Assembly (NCBI GenBank): GCA_018716975.1
Contig: DVJE01000041.1
Coordinates: 1 to 33,997 of the forward strand
Reading direction: 5' to 3'
DNA length: 33,997 nucleotides
Source: Candidatus Gallacutalibacter stercoravium
GTDB taxonomy: Bacteria; Bacillota; Clostridia; Oscillospirales; Acutalibacteraceae
Numbering within the stretch: the first letter of the stretch is position 1; each line of letters opens with the position of its first letter. Positions 1 through 7,607 of this stretch are shown here, in pieces. The position numbers were made by a program, and so were the translations under genes. The notes beneath the pieces were generated by a model. The model did no database searches, was not told where the DNA came from, and saw only the letters and a program-made list of their open reading frames with translations.

Positions 1-1
1 G

Positions 2-1471
2 ATGCTTGCCGACATCAAGGCGGGCAAGATCAAGCGCGTTGTCGTTAAGGATATGAGCCGGTTCGGGCGTAACTATCTGCAAGTCGGGATGTATACGGAA
101 ATGCTGTTTCCAGAGTACGGCGTCCACTTTATTGCCGTCAATGACGGTGTGGACAGTGTACGCGGTGACAGCGAGTTTACCGCCATCCGCAACGTATTCA
201 ATGAAATGTACGCCAAGGACACCAGCAAGAAAATCCGGGCAACGTGGCAATCCAAAGGACGTTCCGGCGAACACCTCACCACTATCCCGCCTTATGGGTA
301 CAAGAAAGACCCGGAGGATAAAAAACAATGGATCGTGGATGAAGAAGCTGCCGCCGTTGTCCAGAAGATATTTGCGCTGTGCATGGATGGTATGGGGCCG
401 ACGCAGATTGCAAAATGGCTGACACAGAGCAAGGTGCTGAACCCTACTGCCTACGCCTACGATAAAGGGCTGCCGGTATCCAATAAGCCGCCGGTCAATC
501 CCTATAAGTGGACGAATGAAACGGTATCACGGATTTTGGAGCGCCTTGACTATTTGGGCCATACGGTCAATTTCAAAACCACCAAGCAATCGTTCAAGAG
601 CAAGAAAAAGCTGTGGAATGACCCGTCAGAATGGGTGATCTTCGAGAACACACAGGAACCTATCATTGAGGAAAGTGTGTTTCTGATTGTGCAGAAAATC
701 CGGCAGGGCCGTCGCCGTCCTACCAGAATGGGTGACATGGGAATGTTTTCCGGCCTGCTGTACTGTGCGGATTGCGGCGGCAAGATGTACCTGTGCCGTG
801 CTAATTGCTACAAGCCAGAGCAGGAATATTACATCTGTTCTACCTATCGCAAAGGCCGTACCTTATGTTCGACCCATTCTATCCGGCGCGTTGTCCTTGA
901 AGAAATCGTGCTGCGAAACCTGCGGGAAGCCATTCAGTATGTGACGCAGTATGAGGACGACTTTGTGCAGCGGGCCGCAGATCAAAGCCTGCGGGAACGG
1001 GACAAGGAGCTGGCACAAAAGAAAGATACTTTGGCGCAATCGCAAAAGCGGATTGCCGAGCTGGATGTTATCATCAAGCGACTGTACGAGGATAACATTT
1101 CCGGCAAGCTCTCCGACGAGCGTTTCATCAAACTGTCCCGTGACTATGAACTGGAACAGACCAACCTTACAAATCTTGTCGAACATCTGCGGCAGGAAGT
1201 CAAGGAACAGGAGAAGCAGAAAGTCAACGTCAGACAGTTTATTGCAGCGGTCAGAAAATACACCGATATGCAGCAGCTTGACGCCTCTGTTCTCCGGGAG
1301 TTCGTGGATAAAATTTATATCTCCGAGGTTTACACGCCGGACGAGAACGAGCCGCGTATTAAGGTCAGAGAAATTGAGATCGTCTACAACTTCATTGGTG
1401 CATTTGATTTTGAGGAAGCAAGGGAGCAATCCCAAGCAGCCCAAAAAGAAAAGAAAACCGGCGTAGCCTAA
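2..1471 (+). CDS. Large serine recombinase (TnpX/TndX-like), 5' end outside window
   Basis: Site-specific recombinase that excises and inserts a mobile element. The window opens inside the catalytic domain; the nucleophilic serine lies upstream and is not visible, so the ATG at position 2 is an internal methionine. Visible are a resolvase-type stretch with the DMSRFGRN motif (about residues 17-24), a recombinase domain (about 95-205), a Cys-rich zinc ribbon with CADCGG and later cysteines (about 253-295), a Lys/Glu/Gln-rich coiled coil (about 330-410) and a C-terminal part ending in an EFVDKIYISEVY-type segment, as in DUF4368 of the Tn4451/Tn5397 recombinases. In those elements the recombinase gene lies at one end, so the element should extend to the left. 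Family assignment is from motifs only. The stop is TAA at 1469-1471. Confidence 0.9.
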   Translation: MLADIKAGKIKRVVVKDMSRFGRNYLQVGMYTEMLFPEYGVHFIAVNDGVDSVRGDSEFTAIRNVFNEMYAKDTSKKIRATWQSKGRSGEHLTTIPPYGYKKDPEDKKQWIVDEEAAAVVQKIFALCMDGMGPTQIAKWLTQSKVLNPTAYAYDKGLPVSNKPPVNPYKWTNETVSRILERLDYLGHTVNFKTTKQSFKSKKKLWNDPSEWVIFENTQEPIIEESVFLIVQKIRQGRRRPTRMGDMGMFSGLLYCADCGGKMYLCRANCYKPEQEYYICSTYRKGRTLCSTHSIRRVVLEEIVLRNLREAIQYVTQYEDDFVQRAADQSLRERDKELAQKKDTLAQSQKRIAELDVIIKRLYEDNISGKLSDERFIKLSRDYELEQTNLTNLVEHLRQEVKEQEKQKVNVRQFIAAVRKYTDMQQLDASVLREFVDKIYISEVYTPDENEPRIKVREIEIVYNFIGAFDFEEAREQSQAAQKEKKTGVA

Positions 1472-1479
1472 ACTACGCC
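1460..1479 (+). terminator. Hairpin spanning the recombinase stop codon
   Basis: GGCGTAG at 1460-1466 and CTACGCC at 1473-1479 form a 7-bp perfect stem around the TAA stop. No T-run follows, so it may be an mRNA-stabilising hairpin or part of the element end rather than an intrinsic terminator. Confidence 0.4.
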
Positions 1480-1510
1480 GATTCTCTCACATAAGTGTTT
1501 TCTTACGTCA

Positions 1511-1536
1511 CCGCCCCTTTGCGTGGGGGTTTTGTT
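1511..1536 (+). terminator. Weak terminator-like hairpin after the recombinase
   Basis: A run of C (1514-1517) can pair with the G run at 1525-1529 across a short loop, followed by TTTTGTT. The stem is only 4-5 bp. The rest of 1480-1763 shows no gene; the junction between mobile element and chromosome probably lies here, but no second copy of an attachment site is available in the window to define it. Confidence 0.35.
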
Positions 1537-1763
1537 ATGCCCGTTTTTTTCTATACTGTTTTCTTTTCCGACGCTGCTGGAAAGAAGAAAAGCGCTGCAT
1601 CCAACGTACATAGCGCTCCCTCCTTGTGGCATGTATGAATTTTGCAGCCGTATTGCGGATATTTGCTGCCCAATGCAGCGCATACCCTATGTTGAAGATT
1701 GTGAGCAACCTGCCAAAGCGGTGAAACTGCCTTTATGTAGCTTCTACTGAACAGGAACGTTTC

Positions 1764-2036
1764 TTATGCTTTTTCTTGTGCGGTGCATACGGCGCGGTAG
1801 AAATAAAGCTTAGCGGTGCGCGGCTGCGCTATTGTCACCGGCAAGCCATGGGTCAGCAGATCTTCCCCGCTGATCACAAAGGAAGCATCAGGTTGATCGG
1901 CGTCGGTAAATTCATATTGCAGGTGAGGCAGCAGCCCATGCAGGCAAAAAGAAGCCTGATGATAAGGGGAACGCTCCCGCTTAAACACCTGCACCATGCC
2001 GTCTTTCTCCTCCGGCCGGTTGTATTGGGCGGCGCA
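1764..2036 (-). pseudogene. C-terminal tail of alpha-galactosidase, cut off by in-frame TAG
   Basis: Read on the minus strand, the frame of the glycosidase gene continues after the TAG at 2039-2037 without any shift for 90 codons to a TAA at 1766-1764. The translation starts CAAQYNRPEEKDGMVQVFKR and ends with PVTIAQPRTAKLYFYRAV followed by a short tail. This is the usual GH36 ending: the WxxxQFxRPExxxGMVQxFRR-type segment and the C-terminal beta-sandwich. The amber codon sits where family members commonly carry a tryptophan, so a single TGG to TAG change explains it (inference). No ribosome binding site restarts translation here. Confidence 0.75.
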
Positions 2037-3761
2037 CTAGGTATCGTTGCCGGTTACCGGATCGGTCAAGGGATAAAAATCGGCGGAGAAATAGGGCCGG
2101 GCTTTTAGGTATTCCGCGCCGTATTGACGAATCCAAGCCAATTGCGCTTCCTCTTCGCCAAAGGGTTCTTGGCCGGAGTAAGCGTAGTTGGTGGTCATCC
2201 CGGGGGCATAAGCGCTGCGGATACGGTAAACGTCGCCCCATTGGCGCCCGGATCCTGTGCCGGAATAGGGCAGCCAGGTGCCAAAGGTCATGTTGTGCGC
2301 TTGCGACAGCTCCGGCGGATAGTTGGCGGGGCATTGGGCATCGCTGCGCCACAGGGGAACAGAACGCCGCAGGGTTTCAATGTCAATCCGTTTTCCACCG
2401 CTAGCGCAATTGTCGATGATCAAGTGCGGGTATTTTTCCAGCAGGCTGTCCCACAAGCGGTAAAGGCCCATGATGTGCTTGATTTCGGTGATGCCCTGCC
2501 GGTCGGCGGCGTCGTTGAGCCGCCAAAATTCCAACGGTTCAAAGTTAAAATCTTGCCGGTAGCAATCGATGCCCAGCTCTTCTATTTTTTGGCAGAGCAG
2601 TGCAAAACAATACTGCCAAGCCGCCTCATTGCCCAGGTTGAGCAAGCGGTTGGCGTTGTTGGCCCATGGCGGGCCTAAGAAGTATTCCGGGTGTTCCGAT
2701 ACAATGGGGGTGGTGTAAATCACCCGTTCCGGCTCCATCCAAAGCAAAAATTTCATCCCCGCGTTATGAACCGCAGCGCTTACTTCTTTGAGCCCGTCGG
2801 GGTGGTAATAGGGGTTCACGCGCCAATCGCCGGTGTGGTCGGCCCAATCGCCTTCAAATTCGTCGATGCAATCTTGCTGCGAATCGCCGTACCAGCCCGC
2901 GTCCATCCAAATGTATTCATAAGGGAGACGAGCCTTTTGCATGGTCTGAATGCGCTTGATGGCGGTGGAAGAGTGCATCCCGCCCCAAATGCCTGCGCAG
3001 AAGGGGGCGTAAGCTGGGCGGCCGCTTTTGCCCAGCAAAGAAAAGTGCTCTTTCACCAACCGGCGCCATTGATTTTGAGACTCCTGGTAGCTGCCGGTAT
3101 AGGGCATCATTACAAAAGAAGAAGTACGTATCTTCTCACCCGGTAGCAGGCGAAAGTGCGTGTCTTCTATTTTTGTGCGGATGCGCAGGGCGTTTTCTTC
3201 CCGTTCTAGCTGGCAGTTCCACTGGCCGCTCCAGCCAATGGCGAAGATTACCCCGCTGTTTTGCCGGTATACGTTAAAAAAGGGCGCATGCCCGTCGGAG
3301 GATCGTCCGCCATGGTTGCGGTATTCCCTGCTCTCACCAGGCAAGAGATGGTGCACATACCGGTTGGAGGCTAGGGAGTCGGCAGCGCAGTAAAACTCCC
3401 CCGCCACCCCGGAGGAACCGGAGGGGGCGTATACCATAGCTTGATCGGCGGCGCTTCGCATATATGCGGTAGGACGCGGCGGATCGTCGTGACCAAAGGG
3501 CAGCGTGATATCGCAGTCATACAGCTGCGACAAAATTTGTGTGGGCTTGGGCCCGGTATTTTCCAGCCAGGTTACCCATTCGTAAGCGCCGTACGCTGGG
3601 TACTTTATCCCAACATTGGTCACTTTGAGGCCGTCGGGCAGCTGGTATTCTTGGACCACCTGGTTTTCACTTTCAATACAGGCGGCCTGCATTTCCTGTT
3701 CCCAAAAGGGAACGCCGCCGTATAAAAAGGAAAAACGCCGGTTACTTTTTAAAAATTCCAT
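2037..3761 (-). CDS. Alpha-galactosidase, GH36 family, prematurely terminated
   Basis: Glycoside hydrolase that removes terminal alpha-linked galactose; no signal peptide is seen, so probably cytosolic. The N-terminal half is beta-rich, followed by a TIM barrel with WMDAGWYG (residues 285-292), LLWMEPERV (339-347), the nucleophile motif YRQDF (Asp404), NCASGGKRID (451-460) and the acid/base motif WRSD (Asp474). Start chosen at ATG 3761 because AAGGAG lies 9 nt upstream; an upstream in-frame ATG at 3797 lacks a site. The frame stops at TAG (2039-2037) after 574 residues, although the next 90 codons encode the expected C-terminal end (full length 665 codons). The catalytic barrel is complete but the C-terminal beta domain is lost unless the amber codon is read through. 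It lies just downstream of an ABC-2 transporter on the same strand. Confidence 0.85.
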   Translation of the reverse strand: MEFLKSNRRFSFLYGGVPFWEQEMQAACIESENQVVQEYQLPDGLKVTNVGIKYPAYGAYEWVTWLENTGPKPTQILSQLYDCDITLPFGHDDPPRPTAYMRSAADQAMVYAPSGSSGVAGEFYCAADSLASNRYVHHLLPGESREYRNHGGRSSDGHAPFFNVYRQNSGVIFAIGWSGQWNCQLEREENALRIRTKIEDTHFRLLPGEKIRTSSFVMMPYTGSYQESQNQWRRLVKEHFSLLGKSGRPAYAPFCAGIWGGMHSSTAIKRIQTMQKARLPYEYIWMDAGWYGDSQQDCIDEFEGDWADHTGDWRVNPYYHPDGLKEVSAAVHNAGMKFLLWMEPERVIYTTPIVSEHPEYFLGPPWANNANRLLNLGNEAAWQYCFALLCQKIEELGIDCYRQDFNFEPLEFWRLNDAADRQGITEIKHIMGLYRLWDSLLEKYPHLIIDNCASGGKRIDIETLRRSVPLWRSDAQCPANYPPELSQAHNMTFGTWLPYSGTGSGRQWGDVYRIRSAYAPGMTTNYAYSGQEPFGEEEAQLAWIRQYGAEYLKARPYFSADFYPLTDPVTGNDT

Positions 3762-3868
3762 TGTTATCATCTCCTTGCTTGTATTCCGGCACAACATAAG
3801 ATTGCGTTTATCCTATCACTCTTATGGGTAAAATACAAGCTGAAACGAAATGATTTTTATATAAATTG

Positions 3869-3901
3869 CCGGTTAGCCTCATGAAAGGTAAGGCCAACCG
3901 G
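3869..3901 (-). terminator. Hairpin between transporter operon and glycosidase
   Basis: CCGGTT plus GCCT (3869-3879) pair with AGGC plus AACCGG (3891-3901), with one internal mismatch. It lies after the last permease gene on the minus strand. The downstream tract is AT-rich but not a clean T-run, so termination may be partial. Confidence 0.45.
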
Positions 3902-3967
3902 TCAATTGAATAGTAAGATGCGAAGCAAGCAGGGGCTGTGAGAAGTGAAAGAAAACGCAAGGCGCTT

Positions 3968-4783
3968 TTAGCTGCCGGTGCTTTTGTAGTGGCGAACGCC
4001 GACGCGCCACATGAAAAAGGAGAGCCCCAAAAAAGCAAAACCGGCCGGTAGAGCCAACAAGCCTGTCCAAACCGGTTCCCCCCAGCCGCAGATAACAGAG
4101 GAGGGGTAGTAGCTCACAACCATAACAGGCACCAAAAAAACGAATATGGTGCGCAGGGCTTGGGGCATATACTCCATGGGGCAGCGGGTTACCTGGTAGC
4201 TGGCGTTGGTTAAGATGTAGATCCAGTTAAGCCCCTTGATGGTAAAGAAGGATAAACCGGAGGTCAGCACAAAAACCCCTGTGTACAGCAAACAACCGCC
4301 CGCCAGGGCATACAGTAGCAAAAAAAGCCGCCAAGGCGTTATCGCAACGTCCAGCCGAACTAGGCACCAAGCGATGGCGATAAGGCCGCTTGCAACGCGC
4401 GCCAGGCGATGAATATGAAACACAGAAGCCGCTACCTGCACAAAGGTGGAGCGGGGACGCAGTAAAATCAAATCAAACCCGCCGTTTTGCACCATCTTCC
4501 AGGGAAAAGAATCGAACCCGCGGGCCAGGCTTTCGGACAGCCCAAAACTAGTGATAGCCATGGAGTAGATCAGCAAAATGCGCTCCATGCTCCATGCGCC
4601 GATGCTGCCGAAGCGTGAGAACAGAAAAATAGTGCCGATAGGATCGGTGATCACCACGAAGATCACCTGAATTACCATGAGAAACCAACCCTTATATTGC
4701 AGCCCCGAAAGGAAATGCAGGCGGATGTAACGCCAATAGAGAAAAAAGCCGTTCATTTTTTTGCGTTGGGCAGTTTGCGGCAT
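3968..4783 (-). CDS. ABC-2 type transporter permease (second permease)
   Basis: Membrane subunit of an ABC transporter, 271 residues, with six likely membrane segments (for example WFLMVIQVIFVVI near residue 33, LFLLLYALAGGCLLYTGVFVL near 155 and LLALPAGFAFLGLSFFMW near 245). The conserved stretch MVQNGGFDLILLRPRS (about residues 96-111) is typical of the permease pair seen with COG4586-type ATPases (COG3694/COG4587 group). Start ATG 4783 has AAGGAG eight nt upstream. It is the third gene of an ATPase-permease-permease operon with short gaps. The substrate is unknown; related clusters are annotated as multidrug or daunorubicin-type exporters, which I cannot confirm here. Confidence 0.85.
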   Translation of the reverse strand: MPQTAQRKKMNGFFLYWRYIRLHFLSGLQYKGWFLMVIQVIFVVITDPIGTIFLFSRFGSIGAWSMERILLIYSMAITSFGLSESLARGFDSFPWKMVQNGGFDLILLRPRSTFVQVAASVFHIHRLARVASGLIAIAWCLVRLDVAITPWRLFLLLYALAGGCLLYTGVFVLTSGLSFFTIKGLNWIYILTNASYQVTRCPMEYMPQALRTIFVFLVPVMVVSYYPSSVICGWGEPVWTGLLALPAGFAFLGLSFFMWRVGVRHYKSTGS

Positions 4784-4857
4784 AAAAATTCTCCTTTCTT
4801 ACAACAATTTCAAAGCCGGCCCTTCTTAGAAAGTTCTCAAAGGGTTAACCGGCCGTT

Positions 4858-5733
4858 TTATCCGCCTTGCACCACAATATCCGCTAGGCGCCGTTTGAGC
4901 AGCAAAACGCCGGCCAGCACAAAAACCGCCGTCCAGATAAGTTGCAGGGCGATGGCGGCGAAAGCCTGCGAAGTGGGCATAGTGCCCAGATAAAGGCGCA
5001 GTGGGATATCTAGGTAACCAGCAAAGGGCTGCACCAAAAGAAAGGGCTGCAGCGCTTGCGGCCACAGCTGCAAAGGCAAATAGTTGCCCGACAGCACGCT
5101 GCCCAGCAGTAGCATGATATACATAGGCCCGTTGCCCCAAGCGATATTCAGGCGGATAACGCTGGCAAAGGTGCCAAAGGCGGTGCACAGCAAAAAGGCG
5201 CTGGTGATGGAACAAAGAAAACACAAAAAACCGGCCCAAGAAACGGGGGCGCTTAAACGGTAGGGTTCGGGCATCAGCAAACCGGCGATTAGCGTCATGC
5301 CGCCGCGCAGCAGCACAGTAGATAGATGAGAGGCCCCTGTGCGGGCGTACCATTGGCCAAACAAGTTTAGCGGGCGGCATAGCTCCAGCCCCACGTCGCC
5401 ATTGGTGATTTTTTCTAAAATATCACCCTCGATGGCAGTTACCTGCAACCCAAACAGCACTTGGCCCAGCCAGCTGTAGCTGATCACTTGTGGAAGGGTT
5501 AGGCCGTTGCTTATAAAGGGGACGGAGGCGTTTTCTGCATAGGTGAAAAATACGATATACACGGTAATTTCGATTAGGGCCCAAAACACGCCGGTAGCAG
5601 CCCCGGTAAAAGCAGCCAAACGGTATTGCAGGCTTTCTAGCAGCTTTATGCGAAAGATAGAAAGGCAGGCCCGCAGGGGCCGCGGCCGGCACATTACACC
5701 GGCCGGATATTCGCCGCGAAATTGTTCGTTCAT
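4858..5733 (-). CDS. ABC-2 type transporter permease (first permease)
   Basis: Membrane subunit, 291 residues from the chosen start. Six or so hydrophobic helices are visible, with the family pattern LEKITNGDVGLELCRPLNLFG (about residues 120-140) parallel to the NGGFDLILLRP motif of its partner, so the two permeases probably form a heterodimer. Start ATG 5733 is preferred because AGGAGG lies just upstream; the frame stays open to 5778 without a better site. It sits 91 bp after the ATPase gene and 74 bp before the second permease on the same strand, so the three are presumably cotranscribed. Confidence 0.85.
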   Translation of the reverse strand: MNEQFRGEYPAGVMCRPRPLRACLSIFRIKLLESLQYRLAAFTGAATGVFWALIEITVYIVFFTYAENASVPFISNGLTLPQVISYSWLGQVLFGLQVTAIEGDILEKITNGDVGLELCRPLNLFGQWYARTGASHLSTVLLRGGMTLIAGLLMPEPYRLSAPVSWAGFLCFLCSITSAFLLCTAFGTFASVIRLNIAWGNGPMYIMLLLGSVLSGNYLPLQLWPQALQPFLLVQPFAGYLDIPLRLYLGTMPTSQAFAAIALQLIWTAVFVLAGVLLLKRRLADIVVQGG

Positions 5734-5824
5734 GTCATACCTCCTGTCGCGCTGGAACAGGTTGCGCTTGTTCCACACTCTTCCTTTTCTTGGCTATCCT
5801 TGTTGCCTTTGCGATCCCTATGCC

Positions 5825-6820
5825 CTATAGCTTCATCTCTTGATACATGGCGGCAATCATTTCGTCAATATCCTGCTCCTGCACCGTAATATCTTTAACA
5901 GGATAGTTCTGCATAAAATGTTGCATCAGCAGATGGGCGGGTGTTTCATAAGGGTTGAACCAAACAGTGCACAGGTTGCCGGTGTTTTCCGCCCTGCGCA
6001 CGCCCGGCAATTTGAGCAGTTCGCGATCGCCGGGTGCATCGGCCAGTAGGGTGGCGCGCATACGGCGCAGCGGGGCATATCGCGCTTTTAAAGTTTCCAA
6101 ATCCCCGTCATAAAGCAGCTGCCCATGCCCAATGGTCATAACGCGGGAACACAGCGCCTCAATATCGTCCATATCGTGGGTAGTAAGGATCATGGTTACG
6201 CCGTGGCGGCGGTTCTCTTCCTTTAAAAATTCGCGCAGCGACAGTTTAGAAACAGCGTCCAGCCCGATGGTGGGTTCATCCAAAAATAGAATACGGGGGC
6301 TGTGCAGCAGCGCAGCCGCCACTTCGCAGCGCATCCGCTGGCCCAACGAAAGCTGGCGCACCGGCGTGTGCAGCAGGTTGGAAAAGCCGAGTATGTCCGA
6401 TAGCTCCTGTAACCGCCGGCGGTATTCCTCTTGCGGCACACCGTAAATATCCCGCAAAAGCTCAAAGGAATCGCGCACCGGCACATCCCACCACAACTGG
6501 CTTCGCTGACCGAACACGACGCCGATGTGGGCAACGTGCTCTGTGCGCTGCTTCCAGGGCACACGGCCTAAGATAGAACAGCTCCCGGCCTCCGGCGTCA
6601 GGATGCCGCCCATAATTTTGATGGTGGTGGACTTCCCGGCGCCGTTTGGTCCGATGTAGCCCACCAGTTCCCCCTCTTCGATGGAGAAAGAGAGATCCTT
6701 TAGGGCGTCTATGCGCCGCTTTTCCCGGTGGAAGATACCGCGCACAGCGGCGGCCCGTCCTTGAGGCCGTTGCGAAACAGTAAAGCTTTTGCAAATGTGT
6801 TGCAGGCTGATCTGCGTCAT
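5825..6820 (-). CDS. ABC transporter ATP-binding protein (COG4586-like)
   Basis: Nucleotide-binding subunit of the transporter formed with the two downstream permeases, 331 residues. Walker A GPNGAGKST at residues 57-65, Q-loop region around VVFGQRSQL (101-109), signature LSLGQ (157-161), Walker B ILFLDEP (177-183) and H-loop TTHD. The segment RRIDALKDLSFSIEEGE before Walker A and the WWDVPVRDSF stretch are typical of the NatA-like ATPases that pair with ABC-2 permeases. About 90 C-terminal residues form an accessory domain. Start ATG 6820 has AAAGGAGG at good spacing; the frame is open to 6874 but that ATG has no ribosome binding site. Confidence 0.9.
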   Translation of the reverse strand: MTQISLQHICKSFTVSQRPQGRAAAVRGIFHREKRRIDALKDLSFSIEEGELVGYIGPNGAGKSTTIKIMGGILTPEAGSCSILGRVPWKQRTEHVAHIGVVFGQRSQLWWDVPVRDSFELLRDIYGVPQEEYRRRLQELSDILGFSNLLHTPVRQLSLGQRMRCEVAAALLHSPRILFLDEPTIGLDAVSKLSLREFLKEENRRHGVTMILTTHDMDDIEALCSRVMTIGHGQLLYDGDLETLKARYAPLRRMRATLLADAPGDRELLKLPGVRRAENTGNLCTVWFNPYETPAHLLMQHFMQNYPVKDITVQEQDIDEMIAAMYQEMKL

Positions 6821-6983
6821 TTCCAACCCCTCCTTTGCGCAAATATTACGATTGAACTTTGGATGTTTTTCCATTTTATAAAATCCTGTGGCGAAAGTAA
6901 AACAGAGGGCCCAAGGCAGTGGATGGATTGGACAAAGCGAGGCTTGGTTTTCATTCTTTTTTGGCGTTTTTTTATTATTTTGC

Positions 6984-7012
6984 TTGACAATGCAATCCTT
7001 TGGCTGTATGAT
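6984..7012 (+). promoter_or_regulatory. Consensus promoter of candidate RNA 1
   Basis: TTGACA at 6984-6989, 17-bp spacer, TATGAT at 7007-7012. Predicted transcription start near 7019. No open reading frame with a ribosome binding site lies between it and the terminator at 7084-7120. Confidence 0.65.
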
Positions 7013-7018
7013 ATCAAT

Positions 7019-7120
7019 ATAATTTATGTAGCCAATACATAGGTTTTCTTTTTTACTATCTTTTTCAGATTCTTAAATAATCGCGGCGTGAAGCAAGCTG
7101 TTTGTTTCACGCCGTTTTTT
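7019..7120 (+). ncRNA. Candidate small RNA of about 100 nt
   Basis: Bounded by a near-consensus promoter and a strong intrinsic terminator on the same strand. The only ATG near the 5' end (7024) is followed at once by TAG. The 5' half is U/A-rich and probably unstructured, the 3' half is the terminator stem, which resembles the layout of trans-acting small RNAs. No match to 6S, SRP, RNase P or tmRNA signatures was recognised. It could instead be an untranslated leader that always terminates. Confidence 0.4.
7084..7120 (+). terminator. Strong intrinsic terminator
   Basis: CGGCGTGAA (7084-7092) pairs perfectly with TTCACGCCG (7106-7114), followed by six T (7115-7120). There is no protein gene upstream on this strand in the window to the left of it for several kb. 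Confidence 0.8.
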
Positions 7121-7248
7121 GTTGCGCGAAAAAGATTGTTGTTACCGTAAAAATTTGTAAATGCGGTGAAAGGCGGGCGCGAGGGTGGGCAGCAGATACA
7201 TATATGAACGTTTTGTAACGATTTTGCGTTTTTTATGTAAAAAAGGTA

Positions 7249-7277
7249 TTGCTTTTTTGTGTCGCTTTCTATATACT
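7249..7277 (+). promoter_or_regulatory. Promoter of candidate RNA 2
   Basis: TTGCTT at 7249-7254, 17-bp spacer, TATACT at 7272-7277. Predicted start near 7284. Confidence 0.55.
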
Positions 7278-7282
7278 AAAGA

Positions 7283-7454
7283 TGTTGTTTTTCGACAGGT
7301 TCCGCCAGCGTTCTGCGATCGGGTTGATTGCTGTGGCAAATGGCAAAATGACCGGCCGGATGGGGAGCGGGACTTAGTTGAAAAGACGCCTTTTGGCTTT
7401 TACATTGTTAGCTTGACGTCCCCCGCGGTGCGGCTACCGTGGGGGGCGATTTTT
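7283..7454 (+). ncRNA. Candidate structured RNA of about 170 nt ending in a terminator
   Basis: The predicted transcript opens with a hairpin TGTTG-TTTTT-CGACA (7283-7297). AGGTTCCGC (7297-7305) pairs with GCGGGACTT (7367-7375) in a 9-bp stem with G-U pairs, enclosing about 60 nt with further pairings (GCCA/TGGC near 7305-7336, CGATC/GATTG near 7317-7331). A 13-bp terminator stem follows. This aptamer-plus-terminator layout is riboswitch-like, but I recognise no known class, and the downstream marR gene has its own promoter at 7536. It may also be a free-standing small RNA. Confidence 0.4.
7417..7454 (+). terminator. Intrinsic terminator of candidate RNA 2
   Basis: The stem runs 7417-7429 with 7436-7448 (about 13 bp including G-U pairs; five C opposite five G), loop GCGGCT, then ATTTTT. 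It lies about 80 bp upstream of the marR promoter. Confidence 0.75.
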
Positions 7455-7535
7455 ATTTGTATGGCGGGGTGAAGTTTCAGGCGCCGGCAAAAGAACGGGT
7501 TGCAACAACGCAGGCGGCGGTAAGCCCGCCGGACC

Positions 7536-7563
7536 TTGACTTTTCTGCCGCTTGCCTTATAAT
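7536..7563 (+). promoter_or_regulatory. Promoter of the marR-yczE-like operon
   Basis: TTGACT at 7536-7541, 16-bp spacer, TATAAT at 7558-7563. The -10 box lies inside the first of two palindromic operators. Confidence 0.7.
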
Positions 7564-7597
7564 AAGTGTTGAAATAATTAGAGTTCTTATTATAAGG
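7555..7597 (+). promoter_or_regulatory. Twin palindromic operators, likely MarR autoregulation
   Basis: CCTTATAATAAG (7555-7566) and its exact reverse complement CTTATTATAAGG (7586-7597) form a perfect 12-bp inverted repeat. Each arm also contains its own 5-1-5 palindrome (CTTAT-A-ATAAG and CTTAT-T-ATAAG), with centres 30 bp apart, about three helical turns. The first overlaps the -10 box, the second runs into the ribosome binding site. MarR proteins bind such short AT-rich palindromes as dimers, so two dimers on one face of the helix are likely (inference). Confidence 0.7.
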
Positions 7598-7607
7598 AGG
7601 CTTATGA

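Noticed and set aside
1981-2352. Frameshift explanation for the truncated alpha-galactosidase
   Set aside because: A minus-strand frame in another phase covers this area, but its translation is not GH36-like. The tail of the enzyme continues in the original frame after a TAG, so it is a nonsense codon and not a frameshift.
7283-7454. 6S RNA
   Set aside because: The size is right, but no long closing stem joins the two ends and there is no central bubble; the 3' end is an independent terminator.
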